DNA of 44,524 nucleotides from Planctomycetota bacterium (GTDB taxonomy: Bacteria > Planctomycetota > SZUA-567 > JAKLDR01), in NCBI GenBank assembly GCA_022703445.1, contig JAKLDR010000028.1, positions 1 to 44,524 on the forward strand. The letters run 5' to 3'. Below the pieces are notes generated by a model. It saw only the letters and a list, made by a program, of their open reading frames with translations. It made no database searches and was not told where the DNA came from. The translations under genes and the position numbers were made by a program. This document shows, one piece after another, positions 9,835 to 17,633 of this stretch; the stretch's first letter is position 1, and each line of letters starts with the position of its first letter.

Positions 9835-11538
9835 TCAACCGCCGAGGCGGACCCGCACGGTCCGCTCGGCGAGACTCGTTCCACTCAGGCTCAGGCGCAG
9901 GTAGCCGGTGGCCGTGGCCATCGAGCCCTGATGCGTCGGGATGTTGTAGGAGTCCCAGGGCACCACCGGCCAGCGGAAGTCCCCGCCGCCGGGCACCTCG
10001 ATGCACACGCCGGCCGCGGGCTCGAAGCGCCGCTTCACCGGCCAACGCCGCAGCTCGGCTTTCCGGCCGTCCAAGCGGACGGCTCGGCCGTCGATGCGCA
10101 CGGTCGCACCCGGGCCGACCGGAACCTGGAGGTTGAGCCAGTTGACCTGGTCCGAGAAGTTGGTCTCGAGCCCCGCGACCAACTCGACCAGCCGCGGTCC
10201 GCGGATCGTGACCCTGAGCGCCGCCCGGCCTGCCCCGTAGTCGAGGTCGAGCCGCCCGCGCCGGCCGGCCGCGCTGGCCCGGCCGCCGATGGGCGGGAAG
10301 TAGAAGACGTAGCCGCCCTCAGCGACCTCGAAGGTGGCCGCGTCGAGCTTGCGCTTGTCGTTGCCTCCGCCCAGGACCAGGCCGAAGCGGTCGTGGAAGA
10401 GGCTCAGGTTCTGGGTTCGGTCGAGGATGAACGGGTTGCCGATCCGCTCCGAGCGCCAGTAGCCGGAGAGCGCCGCCAGCCACCCGTCGCGGCGGACGAT
10501 GGCCGCCGTGCCGTCGAGGGAGTCGACGAAGGCCCGGCGCTCGCAGGGCAGCTCCCGGGCGACCGGCCCCTCGGAGTAGAGGAGCGCGCCCAGGGCCACG
10601 ACGCCCGGGGTGCCGGCGTGAACGCTCTCCGGCTGCGCCTCGAGCTGGGCCTGGAAGGCGGCCACGGCGAGCGCGGCCAGCCGCCGGCCGACCGGGCTCT
10701 GGCCGTAGCAGACGTCGAAGCCCGTCGGCGCCGGCCCGGGACGCCCGATGCGCAGTCCGGTGCGGTTGCGCTGGTCGAGCGTCTCGATGCCGGTGAGGTT
10801 CGGGTACATGGCCCGGGTCAGGTAGTCCATCCCGCGCGCGAGCGCCGGGTCGACGAAGCGGTCGCCGCTGGTCCGGCGGTAGTCGGTCAATCCGATCATG
10901 TAGACCCGGTGGTAGCCGACCACCGGGCCGACGTTCTCGGGGAAGTAGCCCTCCTCCGACTGCTGGCGGCAGAGCGCGTGCACCGCCCGGCGGGCCAGGC
11001 GGCAGCTGTCCGCGTCGCCGAGCAGTTTGCCGATGCGGTGGAGCGGCGCGGCCATGATGTAGAGGTGATTAGGCCCGCAGCCGGTGAACGGCCCCGGCTT
11101 GCCCCAGGCCGCCTCCTTCTTGAGCAGGAAGCGCGAGAGCGCCCCGGCGCAGGCCTCGGCCATCCTCAGCCACACCCGGCGCTCGGCGGCCGAGGCGGTC
11201 GGCAGGAGCATCTCTATAGCTGGAATGAGCGGCAGCAGGTCGAAGTTCGGCGGGAAGCCCCGCCCCGAGCAGCGCGCGGTGAACTCCCGGGCCTGGATGC
11301 TGATCAGCCGCCGCGCGTAGTCCTCGAGAATCCGCGCGCTCGCCGCCGGGCCGTCCCACCACCCGGGCCGCGAGAGGACCGCCGCCGCCAGCCCGACGCC
11401 CCGCCCCATGTGCCCAGGCTGCCGGCTCAGAATTTTGCGGGTCTCGGCCGAGAGCCGGCGTCCGCTCGAGTCGAGCAGCCGCCGGCGGGCGAACTCGCTG
11501 ACGTACTCCGCACACTGCTTCTGGAATGAACCGGTCAT
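9835..11538 (-). CDS. Predicted toroid-fold polysaccharide lyase-like protein, uncharacterised
   Basis: A 567-residue protein I cannot place in a named family. The first 330 residues are helical with repeated Trp, Tyr and His-rich loops (FTGCGPNHLYIMA, PVVGYHRVYMIGLTDYRR), resembling the alpha/alpha-toroid of lyases and unsaturated glucuronyl hydrolases. From about residue 370 it becomes beta-rich (ALRVTIRGPRLVELVAGLETNFSD), like the sandwich of heparinase or alginate lyases. There is no signal peptide. Its ATG overlaps the stop of the upstream GntR-LacI regulator as ATGA, so it is translationally coupled and probably controlled by it. The pairing with the heparinase II/III gene suggests two enzymes acting on one polymer. 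The fold assignment is inference. Confidence 0.7.
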   Translation of the reverse strand: MTGSFQKQCAEYVSEFARRRLLDSSGRRLSAETRKILSRQPGHMGRGVGLAAAVLSRPGWWDGPAASARILEDYARRLISIQAREFTARCSGRGFPPNFDLLPLIPAIEMLLPTASAAERRVWLRMAEACAGALSRFLLKKEAAWGKPGPFTGCGPNHLYIMAAPLHRIGKLLGDADSCRLARRAVHALCRQQSEEGYFPENVGPVVGYHRVYMIGLTDYRRTSGDRFVDPALARGMDYLTRAMYPNLTGIETLDQRNRTGLRIGRPGPAPTGFDVCYGQSPVGRRLAALAVAAFQAQLEAQPESVHAGTPGVVALGALLYSEGPVARELPCERRAFVDSLDGTAAIVRRDGWLAALSGYWRSERIGNPFILDRTQNLSLFHDRFGLVLGGGNDKRKLDAATFEVAEGGYVFYFPPIGGRASAAGRRGRLDLDYGAGRAALRVTIRGPRLVELVAGLETNFSDQVNWLNLQVPVGPGATVRIDGRAVRLDGRKAELRRWPVKRRFEPAAGVCIEVPGGGDFRWPVVPWDSYNIPTHQGSMATATGYLRLSLSGTSLAERTVRVRLGG

Positions 11539-12629
11539 TGGCTTTCCCCCGTGGAGGTCCCCGGCAGGCGCAGCCGGGTTTCGATGTTCAGGCGGGTGAT
11601 CCGGAGCTCCGGGTGCGCCCGGCGCTCGGCCAGCCGCGAGATGCAGGCCTCGGCCATGTCCCGGACGCTCCAGACCACCTGGGGCGTCGTCCGGTTGGCC
11701 GGGAAGATGGACAGGTAATGCTCGTAGCTCTCCTCCGGGCACCAGCCGACCACCTCGAACTCCGGACCGACGGTCAGGCCCAGCTCCATGCCGGTGCGGA
11801 CCGCCTCCGCCGAGCAGGAGGACCAGGGGGCGATCAGCCCCGTGGGCCGGTCGACGGCGGCGAGCAGGTCGCGCAGCTCCGGGCCGACCTTTCCGCCCCG
11901 CACTTCGACCATGTAGCGCGCCGGCATCTCCAGGCCGTGCTGCCGCAGACCGGCCAGCGCCCCGGCCCAGCGCTCCAGGCCCTGGATGCCGGGGTCGGCC
12001 GGCCCGACCCATCCGATCCGCCGGTGGCCGCGGGAGACCAGGTACTCGGCGGCCTGCATGGCCCCGCCGAAGTTGCCCTGGGTGACCGCGTCGAAGGGAG
12101 ATCCGGAGAGCCAGGTGTCGGCCATGACCGTCGGGACGCCGAGCTTCGCGACCGCGGCGTGCAGCCGCTCGTCGGCCGAGTCGAGGACAATGCCCGAGGC
12201 CCGGGCGGCCAGCAGCTGGCCAACCACGTCCTCCGCGGTCCGGCCCTGCGCCGAGATGCCTGTTACCGACCAGCCGCGCTTCCCGGCGCAGGCGTTGAGC
12301 GCGGTCAGCCGCATCCCGGGGATGCCGCTCCACGAGTCCTGCGGCTGGTCGCTGCAGACGTAGGCGATCGGCGCGCTCCGGGCCGGGTCGTTGGCCATGC
12401 CCGTGACCTTGAAGCCGTGGCGCGCGTGAGTCCGGACCAGGTGCTCGGTCTCGAGGTGCTTCATCGCCCGCCGGACGGTCTCCGGCGAGACGTCGAGGTC
12501 CCGAGCCAGTTCGCGGATGCCGGGCAAGTACTGGCCTACGGGAAACGCGCCGGTGCCGAGCTTCTTCCGAAGAAGCGCAGCGACCTTCGCGGCGCCGCGG
12601 CCTGCCTTGCCAGCCTTGTCAGGTGACAT
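11535..12629 (-). CDS. GntR-LacI hybrid transcriptional regulator
   Basis: A 364-residue regulator. Residues 10-80 form a GntR-type winged helix (YLPGIRELARDLDVSPETVRRAM, shown here only in part by its key words GIRELARDL and SPETVRRA). Residues about 84-345 form a LacI/periplasmic-binding-type effector domain (YLVSRGHRRIGWVGP and LLAARASGIVLDS are the family phrases). It is the first gene of the leftward operon. It has an AGGAGG ribosome site seven bases before the ATG and a sigma-70 promoter upstream. Such hybrids usually bind a sugar and control adjacent catabolic genes, here the lyase-like and reductase genes, and being in the operon it probably controls itself. Confidence 0.88.
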   Translation of the reverse strand: MSPDKAGKAGRGAAKVAALLRKKLGTGAFPVGQYLPGIRELARDLDVSPETVRRAMKHLETEHLVRTHARHGFKVTGMANDPARSAPIAYVCSDQPQDSWSGIPGMRLTALNACAGKRGWSVTGISAQGRTAEDVVGQLLAARASGIVLDSADERLHAAVAKLGVPTVMADTWLSGSPFDAVTQGNFGGAMQAAEYLVSRGHRRIGWVGPADPGIQGLERWAGALAGLRQHGLEMPARYMVEVRGGKVGPELRDLLAAVDRPTGLIAPWSSCSAEAVRTGMELGLTVGPEFEVVGWCPEESYEHYLSIFPANRTTPQVVWSVRDMAEACISRLAERRAHPELRITRLNIETRLRLPGTSTGESQ

Positions 12630-12660
12630 CTATCTGCCTCCTGGGTGCATCATTACTGAC

Positions 12661-12689
12661 ACTATACACCGGCGAGCAGCCGATGTCCA
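12661..12689 (-). promoter_or_regulatory. Sigma-70 type promoter of the polysaccharide operon
   Basis: On the minus strand, TGGACA (12689-12684) and TATAGT (12666-12661) are separated by 17 bases, five of six and five of six matches to consensus. Transcription would start near 12654, about 25 bases before the regulator start codon. This is the best minus-strand promoter in the gap. Confidence 0.68.
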
Positions 12690-12697
12690 TAGGAAAC

Positions 12698-12709
12698 CGA
12701 TAGATATCG
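12698..12709. promoter_or_regulatory. Short palindrome upstream of the operon promoter
   Basis: CGATA-GA-TATCG is a perfect inverted repeat centred about 17 bases upstream of the -35 box. It could be an operator for the GntR-LacI regulator, but the short arms make chance occurrence possible. Confidence 0.35.
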
Positions 12710-12944
12710 TAACCGCCACGACTATAAGCGCATAAGAGACGTCTGATCTGCAATTCCTATGTCGACTTGGAGCGTATGGCGTCTATCGCGCGCGGCGCTG
12801 CGGACCGACGCGTCCCCATCGCCGAGCGCCTTGATGCACAGTTCGACAGCCGGCGAGATCCCACGGGTTCTCCGGCGCGGAGGTCTTTGCCAAGAGCCGC
12901 CGGAGACGTCGCGCTACTGAGCACAGTTTCTTTCCAAGCGCCGG

Positions 12945-12972
12945 TTGACGGGTATCGGGGCGACGCTATCAT
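12945..12972 (+). promoter_or_regulatory. Sigma-70 type promoter for the exported protein at 13003
   Basis: TTGACG (12945-12950) and TATCAT (12967-12972) are 16 bases apart. The predicted transcription start, near 12979, coincides with an in-frame upstream ATG, which argues that the later ATG at 13003 is the real start. Confidence 0.6.
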
Positions 12973-13002
12973 TCAGCCATGGTAAGGGGAAGGGAAACTA
13001 GT

Positions 13003-14145
13003 ATGGTTCTAGGGCACAGTTACATGCAGCAGTTGCTGGCGGCAGTCCTGCTGGCCTCAGGCTGCCTGCGTGCTGGCGAACGGACTCCAGATGTCTCTGC
13101 CGACGGCCGCAAGCCTACGATGGAAACCCCAGTTCCGGTTGCGCCCGATCCAGAACTGGAAGCTCTTGGCCTGAAGATGGCTGGAGCACACGAACACAAG
13201 TATACGCACGCCCAGCCACATTACAGAAGGGATGTCCTGTGGGTGGATTGCGGGAAAGATGGCCCCAGTGAGGAACGGACAAGGAAAGCTCAGGAGGCCC
13301 CTGGCGTTATCGATGTGGCCGTCAAGAAGGACAAGAGCCGCACACCTTGGGGCGCGGACTACGAATCAACGTACTTAGTCGTTACCAAGCTCATCGACCT
13401 CTGGTCCGAGGCCGACGTGAAGGCCTGGAAGAAGGAGATGGGCGAGAAGTACATGATCACCAAGGACGTCGGCGGGCACAGATGGGGCAAGAGCTGCGGC
13501 GCTGAAGAGGCCAGTTGGCCGGCGACCAAGGCTGCCGGAAACGGTCGGTTCGTCTTCACCATCACCACCTACGTGGCGCGGACTGAGGATTACTCCACGG
13601 TGACGGTGAGCGCCAGCCAGGAGAAATTCCCGGGCTTCGAGAACGCCTTCTGGCGGTGTGTTCTGGAGCACGGAGGAAAGAGCAAGCTCAGGAAGGTGGG
13701 CGAGAGCTGGGTATACGAGCGGCACGTCGGGGAGACCGCGGACGGGGCCATCTGGGCGACGGCCGATGGGGTGCTGGTGTACATCTCCTGCGGCGGGAAG
13801 TACCCCACCGAGCTGATCGAGGCCTACCTTGAGAAGTACCCGAGCATCCTGAGCGCCGACTACAAGATGGACCTGGAGCGCTGGGGCCGCGAAGAGATCG
13901 AGCTGCGCCTGGCGCGGATGGACGAGATCCTGGCCGACCCGAAGGAGGCAGCCAAGCGCAAGGCCTACGTCTACGACGAGTGGATTGATCTGCGGAGGTT
14001 CTTCGTCTTCCCCTTCGACAATGCCAAGTGTCAGACCGAGGAGGAGCACCGAGCGCTCCGCAAGCAGCTCGGCGACTGGTGGGGGGCCAACAAGGACAAG
14101 CTCCGCTGGAACCCGAAGATCCGCGGGTTCGAGGCGGGGGAGTGA
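13003..14145 (+). CDS. Exported protein of unknown function, possible lipoprotein
   Basis: A 380-residue protein with an N-terminal signal (MQQLLAAVLLASGC). The cysteine after LLASG could be a lipobox, though Ala at -3 is atypical. The mature part is charged and rich in aromatic residues; the C-terminus (WWGANKDKLRWNPKIRGF) recalls a tail I associate with exported proteins of planctomycete-like bacteria, a weak impression. No enzyme motif is visible. An ATG eight codons upstream is in frame, but the promoter would place the transcript start there, and a purine-rich AAGGGA site precedes the chosen ATG. It is followed 47 bases later by another lipoprotein gene, so the two may be co-transcribed. 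Confidence 0.68.
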   Translation: MVLGHSYMQQLLAAVLLASGCLRAGERTPDVSADGRKPTMETPVPVAPDPELEALGLKMAGAHEHKYTHAQPHYRRDVLWVDCGKDGPSEERTRKAQEAPGVIDVAVKKDKSRTPWGADYESTYLVVTKLIDLWSEADVKAWKKEMGEKYMITKDVGGHRWGKSCGAEEASWPATKAAGNGRFVFTITTYVARTEDYSTVTVSASQEKFPGFENAFWRCVLEHGGKSKLRKVGESWVYERHVGETADGAIWATADGVLVYISCGGKYPTELIEAYLEKYPSILSADYKMDLERWGREEIELRLARMDEILADPKEAAKRKAYVYDEWIDLRRFFVFPFDNAKCQTEEEHRALRKQLGDWWGANKDKLRWNPKIRGFEAGE

Positions 14146-14192
14146 GCAGATTCCACACGTCGCACATCCCTGCGAGGATAAGGAGCCACGTC

Positions 14193-14744
14193 ATGGACAT
14201 CCGGCAAGGACTGCCCCTTCTGCTGTTGGCATGCTTCAGTATAGCGGGGTGCAGAGGCGAGCAGGCCGAAGAGTCCTGCATCGAGCAGCTTCCGGAGTCG
14301 TGTCGCTATGTCGACAAAACTCGGGGGTTCTCCATCAAGGTCCCGCCGGGCTGGGGCAATACAAACCTTACCGGCTCCGCGATCATGCTCCTCGGCTACC
14401 TGGGAAAACACAGTCCCGATTACCTGGGGACCGTTGTCGTGGGCAGCGACAACCTGCCGGCCAACATGCCCCTTCAAACCTACTACCAAGTCAACCTGGC
14501 CAAGATCAGCGCAGAGTACGACGATTACAGGGAGCTGAAGAAAGGGGCCGAGAAGATTGGCTCGCTCGTGGCCATGCGGTTGGATTTCTCCTATAAGGCG
14601 AAAGGCGACAAGGCCAAGACCTCCGGCTATTTCATGGTAAAGGGCGGGAAGGGATATTGCATCATGTGCTCGGCAGATCCAAAGTTGTTCGACAGAAACC
14701 AAGCGCTCTTTGCAGAGATCGCACGAAGTTTCCGTCCGGAATAG
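14193..14744 (+). CDS. Lipoprotein with PsbP/DcrB-like fold
   Basis: A 183-residue lipoprotein. The signal peptide ends in a good lipobox, SIAGC, so the mature protein should be lipid-anchored. The mature region begins after a Cys-containing spacer with GFSIKVPPGWG, a phrase typical of the PsbP/DcrB (DUF1795-like) alpha-beta-alpha fold, and ends with FAEIARSFRPE, the usual closing helix of that fold. These proteins act in the periplasm and their molecular role is mostly unknown. An AAGGAG site sits eight bases before the ATG. The gene is visibly less GC-rich than its neighbours, which may mark a different history. It converges with the xylulokinase gene, leaving 26 bases. Confidence 0.75.
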   Translation: MDIRQGLPLLLLACFSIAGCRGEQAEESCIEQLPESCRYVDKTRGFSIKVPPGWGNTNLTGSAIMLLGYLGKHSPDYLGTVVVGSDNLPANMPLQTYYQVNLAKISAEYDDYRELKKGAEKIGSLVAMRLDFSYKAKGDKAKTSGYFMVKGGKGYCIMCSADPKLFDRNQALFAEIARSFRPE

Positions 14745-14770
14745 TGCCAGACTGCCCTGAGGGACGCTCC

Positions 14771-16309
14771 TTACCCCTCCCCCGCCCCACTCACCGCCGC
14801 GAACTCCTCCTTGAGAGCCGGATAGAGCGCGCGGTAGCGCGGATAGTATCTCGCGTAGACCGCGGCGGTCTTCTTCTCGACGCCGGTCCGGCCGGTGACC
14901 TTGACCGCCTTGGCCGCGGCGGACTCGACGCTCTTGAAGGCGCCGGTGCCCACGCCGGCAAGGAGCGCCGCGCCGTAGGCCGCGCCGTCGGTCGAGTTGA
15001 CCGTGGCGACCGGGGCGCGGAAGACGTCGGCGAGGATCTGCCGCCAGAGTGGGCTCCGCGCGCCGCCGCCCGAGGCACGGATCTCTCGGACCGAGAGCTT
15101 GAGCTCGCGCATCAGTGTCAGCGAGTCGGCCAGGCCGTAGGCCACGCCCTCGAGGACCGCGCGGGTCAGGTGGCCCTTGCCGTGGCGGAGGGTGAGGCCC
15201 ACGAACGCGCCGCGCGCCAGTGGGTCCGGGTGCGGCGTCCGCTCGCCGGTCAGGTACGGCAGGAAGATGAGCCCCTCGCAGCCGGCCGGGGCCTTCGCCG
15301 CCTCGGCGATCATGATCTCGTAGGGGTCGCAGCCGCGCCTGGCGGCGAGCGCCTTCTCCTCGCCGCAGAGCGCGTCTCGGTACCAGCGGAGGCTGCCGCC
15401 GGCCGAGAGCATCACGCCCATCAGGTGCCACTTGCCGGGGACGGCGTGGCAGAAGGCGTGGAGCAGTCCGCTGGGCTCGACCCGGTAGCGGTCGGAGGCC
15501 GCGAAGACCACGCCGCTCGTGCCGAGCGTCACCGACACGGCGCCCTCGGAGACGATCCCGGTGCCCACCGCCTGGGCCGCCTGGTCGCCGCCGCCGCCGA
15601 CCACCGGCGTGCCGGCGACGAGCCCCGTCGCCGCCGCGGCCGTGGCACTGACTCTCGTGCTCGCCACCGGGCTTTCGGTGATCTCCGGGAGCCAGGCGCG
15701 CGGGACGCCGACGGCCTTGAGCATCTCGTCGGACCAGCGTCGCCGGCCGACGTCGAAGAGCGACGTGCCGGAGGCGTCCGAAACCTCTCCGAAGAACTCG
15801 CCGGTCAACCGGTAGCGGATGTAGTCCTTGGGCAGGAGCGCCTTGGCGGCCTTCCGGAAGACCCCGGGCTCGTTCTCCCTGACCCAGGCAATCTTCGGAG
15901 CGGTGAAGCCGGGCAGGACCGGGTTGCCGGTGAGCGCGATGACCCGCTTCGCGCCGACCTTCTTCGTTATCGCCGCGCACTGCTTCGCCGTGCGCTGGTC
16001 GTTCCACATGATGCAGGGGCGGAGAACCTTCCCCGACTTGTCGAGCAGCACCAGGCCGTGCATCTGCCCGGTGAGGCCAACGCCGGCGACGTCCGAACCT
16101 TTGGCGCGCGCCTTCTTGAGGACCGCGCGGATGGCCGCGGCCGAGGCCTTCCACCAGTCCTCCGGCTTCTGCTCGGCCCAGAGCGGCCGTGGGGTGAACA
16201 TCGGGTACTCGACGTTGGCGGTGGCCTTTACCCGCCCGGCGCCGTCGATGAGCAGGGCCTTCGTGCCGCTGGTGCCCACGTCGAGACCGAGGAGATACCG
16301 CTGGGACAT
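14771..16309 (-). CDS. xylB: Xylulokinase
   Basis: A 512-residue FGGY-family carbohydrate kinase that should phosphorylate D-xylulose to xylulose 5-phosphate using ATP. Visible signatures are LGLDVGTSGTKALLID at the N-terminus (phosphate 1 motif), QMHGLVLLD and IMWNDQRTAKQC (the xylulokinase-type substrate region), GGGDQAAQAVGTG in the middle, and ASGGGARSPLWRQILADVF near the C-terminus (adenosine site). Length is normal for XylB. The start has an optimal GGAGGA ribosome site. No xylose isomerase lies alongside, and the gene stands alone, so a related ketose or polyol substrate is possible. Confidence 0.93.
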   Translation of the reverse strand: MSQRYLLGLDVGTSGTKALLIDGAGRVKATANVEYPMFTPRPLWAEQKPEDWWKASAAAIRAVLKKARAKGSDVAGVGLTGQMHGLVLLDKSGKVLRPCIMWNDQRTAKQCAAITKKVGAKRVIALTGNPVLPGFTAPKIAWVRENEPGVFRKAAKALLPKDYIRYRLTGEFFGEVSDASGTSLFDVGRRRWSDEMLKAVGVPRAWLPEITESPVASTRVSATAAAATGLVAGTPVVGGGGDQAAQAVGTGIVSEGAVSVTLGTSGVVFAASDRYRVEPSGLLHAFCHAVPGKWHLMGVMLSAGGSLRWYRDALCGEEKALAARRGCDPYEIMIAEAAKAPAGCEGLIFLPYLTGERTPHPDPLARGAFVGLTLRHGKGHLTRAVLEGVAYGLADSLTLMRELKLSVREIRASGGGARSPLWRQILADVFRAPVATVNSTDGAAYGAALLAGVGTGAFKSVESAAAKAVKVTGRTGVEKKTAAVYARYYPRYRALYPALKEEFAAVSGAGEG

Positions 16310-16385
16310 GATCGTTCCTCCCTCTGGCGATTCCTTGGCAATGTCGTCGCGGGCAGCCCGGTTGCAAGAGTATTTCCGCCAGGGT

Positions 16386-16437
16386 CGGCTATCGGCTTTC
16401 GGCTTTCGGCATTCGGCTTTCGGCATTCGGCTTTCGG
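16386..16437. repeat. Heptamer array, left arm (CGGCTTT family)
   Basis: Seven tandem 7-base units with consensus CGGCTTT and variants CGGCTAT and CGGCATT, ending in CGG. It lies between the xylulokinase start and the four-helix-bundle gene and is inverted relative to the array at 16871-16903. Just inside it is the word AACGGC. Confidence 0.92.
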
Positions 16438-16445
16438 AGCAACGG

Positions 16446-16802
16446 CTACCGGGAACGCAGGGCACGCACCAGAGCATTGAGCACCTGCGCACTGCGCGAG
16501 CATTGGGATGCGAGCCGGACGGAATGCTCCCCACCGAGATAGCCGAGGTCGCGAGCCAACTCGACCTGGTACTCAAGCTCCTTCGCCGAGCCGTAGGCCA
16601 TGTCAATGAACCGGGCATAGTCTGCCTTTGACTCCCTTGCCGAGCCCTCCACGATATTGGAGGCAACGGACACAGCCGCCCGTCGCATCTGTGCCGCCAG
16701 ACCGAACAGCTCTTCTTTGGGAAAGGCCTTGGTGGCCTTGTAGGTCCCCAGGACTGCATTGTGGGCAAGGTTGAAGGCTTGAAGCTTCCTGTGGTCACGC
16801 AT
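16446..16802 (-). CDS. Four-helix-bundle protein (23S rRNA intervening-sequence protein family)
   Basis: A 118-residue protein of the four-helix-bundle family first described as the protein encoded in 23S rRNA intervening sequences. Key phrases are FPKEELFGLAAQMRRAAVS, ASNIVEGSAR and FIDMAYGSAKELEYQ, with long amphipathic helices throughout. Members are not known enzymes; relatives act as nucleic-acid-binding accessory proteins, for example Avd of diversity-generating retroelements, but no reverse transcriptase is present here and no rRNA surrounds the gene. The AAGGAG site six bases upstream supports this start. The gene is bracketed on both sides by inverted CGGCTTT heptamer arrays, suggesting it travels as a unit; that is inference. 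Confidence 0.9.
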   Translation of the reverse strand: MRDHRKLQAFNLAHNAVLGTYKATKAFPKEELFGLAAQMRRAAVSVASNIVEGSARESKADYARFIDMAYGSAKELEYQVELARDLGYLGGEHSVRLASQCSRSAQVLNALVRALRSR

Positions 16803-16870
16803 TTCCGTCTCCTTCCATATGACTCCGCCAGCGACCATCGCCAGCCGTTGCCGTCGTCGTTCTTGCCGTT

Positions 16871-16903
16871 CCGAAAGCCGAAGGCCGAAAGCCTAAAGCC
16901 GGA
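16871..16903. repeat. Heptamer array, right arm (inverted)
   Basis: Four tandem units, CCGAAAG, CCGAAGG, CCGAAAG and CCTAAAG, then CCGGA. This is the reverse complement of the left array, so the two form inverted flanks around the four-helix-bundle gene. GCCGTT lies just inside, matching AACGGC at the other end. Confidence 0.88.
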
Positions 16904-16924
16904 CTTCGTCCCCGTCAAGTCTGC

Positions 16925-16940
16925 GTGCAAACGGTTGCAC
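16925..16940. promoter_or_regulatory. Palindromic operator candidate
   Basis: GTGCAA-ACGG-TTGCAC is a perfect inverted repeat whose right arm is also the -35 box of the promoter that follows. This geometry is that of a repressor site. TGCAA-N4-TTGCA is LacI-like, but no regulator gene is adjacent. Confidence 0.55.
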
Positions 16941-16963
16941 CCCCGCCTCCCAGCTGCTAGAAT
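16935..16963 (+). promoter_or_regulatory. Sigma-70 type promoter for the cyclodeaminase-family gene
   Basis: TTGCAC (16935-16940) and TAGAAT (16958-16963) are 17 bases apart. Transcription would begin near 16970, about 20 bases before the ATG. Confidence 0.65.
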
Positions 16964-16988
16964 CCCCCCAGCGAAAGGAGCCCAACCC

Positions 16989-17633
16989 ATGCCCGACCAC
17001 CTGCGCGCACCTCTGGAGAACTACCTGGCCGCCGCCGCCTCGGGCGAGCCCACCCCCGGGGGCGGCTCGGTCTCGGCGCTGGCCGGGGCGCTGGGCGCCT
17101 CCATGGCCGCGATGGCCGCCAACTTCACGGTCGGCAAGAAGCAGTTCGCCGCCGTGGAGCCGGAGGCCCGCGAGCTCCTCGGCAAGGTCGAGGACCTGCG
17201 CAAGAAGCTCCAGGAGCTCACCCAGAAGGACACCGAGGCCTACGGCGCGGTCTCCGCGGCCTTCAAGCTGCCCAAGGCTGCCCCCGAGGAGAAGACGGCA
17301 CGCAAGGCCGCCATCGCCGCGGCGTGCCGCGGGGCCATGGCCGTCCCGCTCGAGGCGCTGCGGGCCTGCCGCGAGACCCTGTTGGCAACCAGGCGCCTCG
17401 CCGAGATCGCCAACCCCAACCTGATCAGCGACGTGGGCGTGGCCGCGCTGCTGCTGGAAGCGGCCGCCGGCGGCTCGGCGCTCAACGTGGCCGTGAACCT
17501 TCCGTCCATCGGCGACCGGGAGCTGGCCGCCGCCGTGCAGGCCGAGCTCAACGCCACCCTGGCAGACTGCGCCCGGCTGAGCAAGGAGTCCCAGGACCTG
17601 GTGGCGGCGGCCTTGATGAAGGGGGCGGGATGA
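16989..17633 (+). CDS. Cyclodeaminase/cyclohydrolase family protein (FTCD_C, FchA-like)
   Basis: A 214-residue protein of the formiminotetrahydrofolate cyclodeaminase / methenyltetrahydrofolate cyclohydrolase (FchA) family, which forms all-helical dimers in the cytoplasm and interconverts one-carbon folates. The hallmark is near the N-terminus: PTPGGGSVSALAGALGASM, followed by helices rich in Ala and Lys. The NPNLISDVGVAALLL block and the closing region of the family are present. Length fits the stand-alone bacterial enzyme. An AAAGGAG site lies eight bases upstream of the ATG. Its stop overlaps the start of the next lipoprotein gene as ATGA. Which of the two reactions it runs cannot be told from sequence. 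Confidence 0.88.
   Translation: MPDHLRAPLENYLAAAASGEPTPGGGSVSALAGALGASMAAMAANFTVGKKQFAAVEPEARELLGKVEDLRKKLQELTQKDTEAYGAVSAAFKLPKAAPEEKTARKAAIAAACRGAMAVPLEALRACRETLLATRRLAEIANPNLISDVGVAALLLEAAAGGSALNVAVNLPSIGDRELAAAVQAELNATLADCARLSKESQDLVAAALMKGAG

Larger units (their letters stand above)
12630..13002. other. Divergent intergenic region
   Basis: A 373-base stretch with no convincing gene. It holds the leftward operon promoter and palindrome near its left end and the rightward promoter near its right end. The middle, about 12715-12940, shows nothing I recognise; base composition is a little less GC-rich than in the flanking genes. Confidence 0.6.

Noticed and set aside
16446..16802. Four-helix-bundle gene as part of a diversity-generating retroelement
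   Set aside because: No reverse transcriptase, template or variable repeat could be found within the window.
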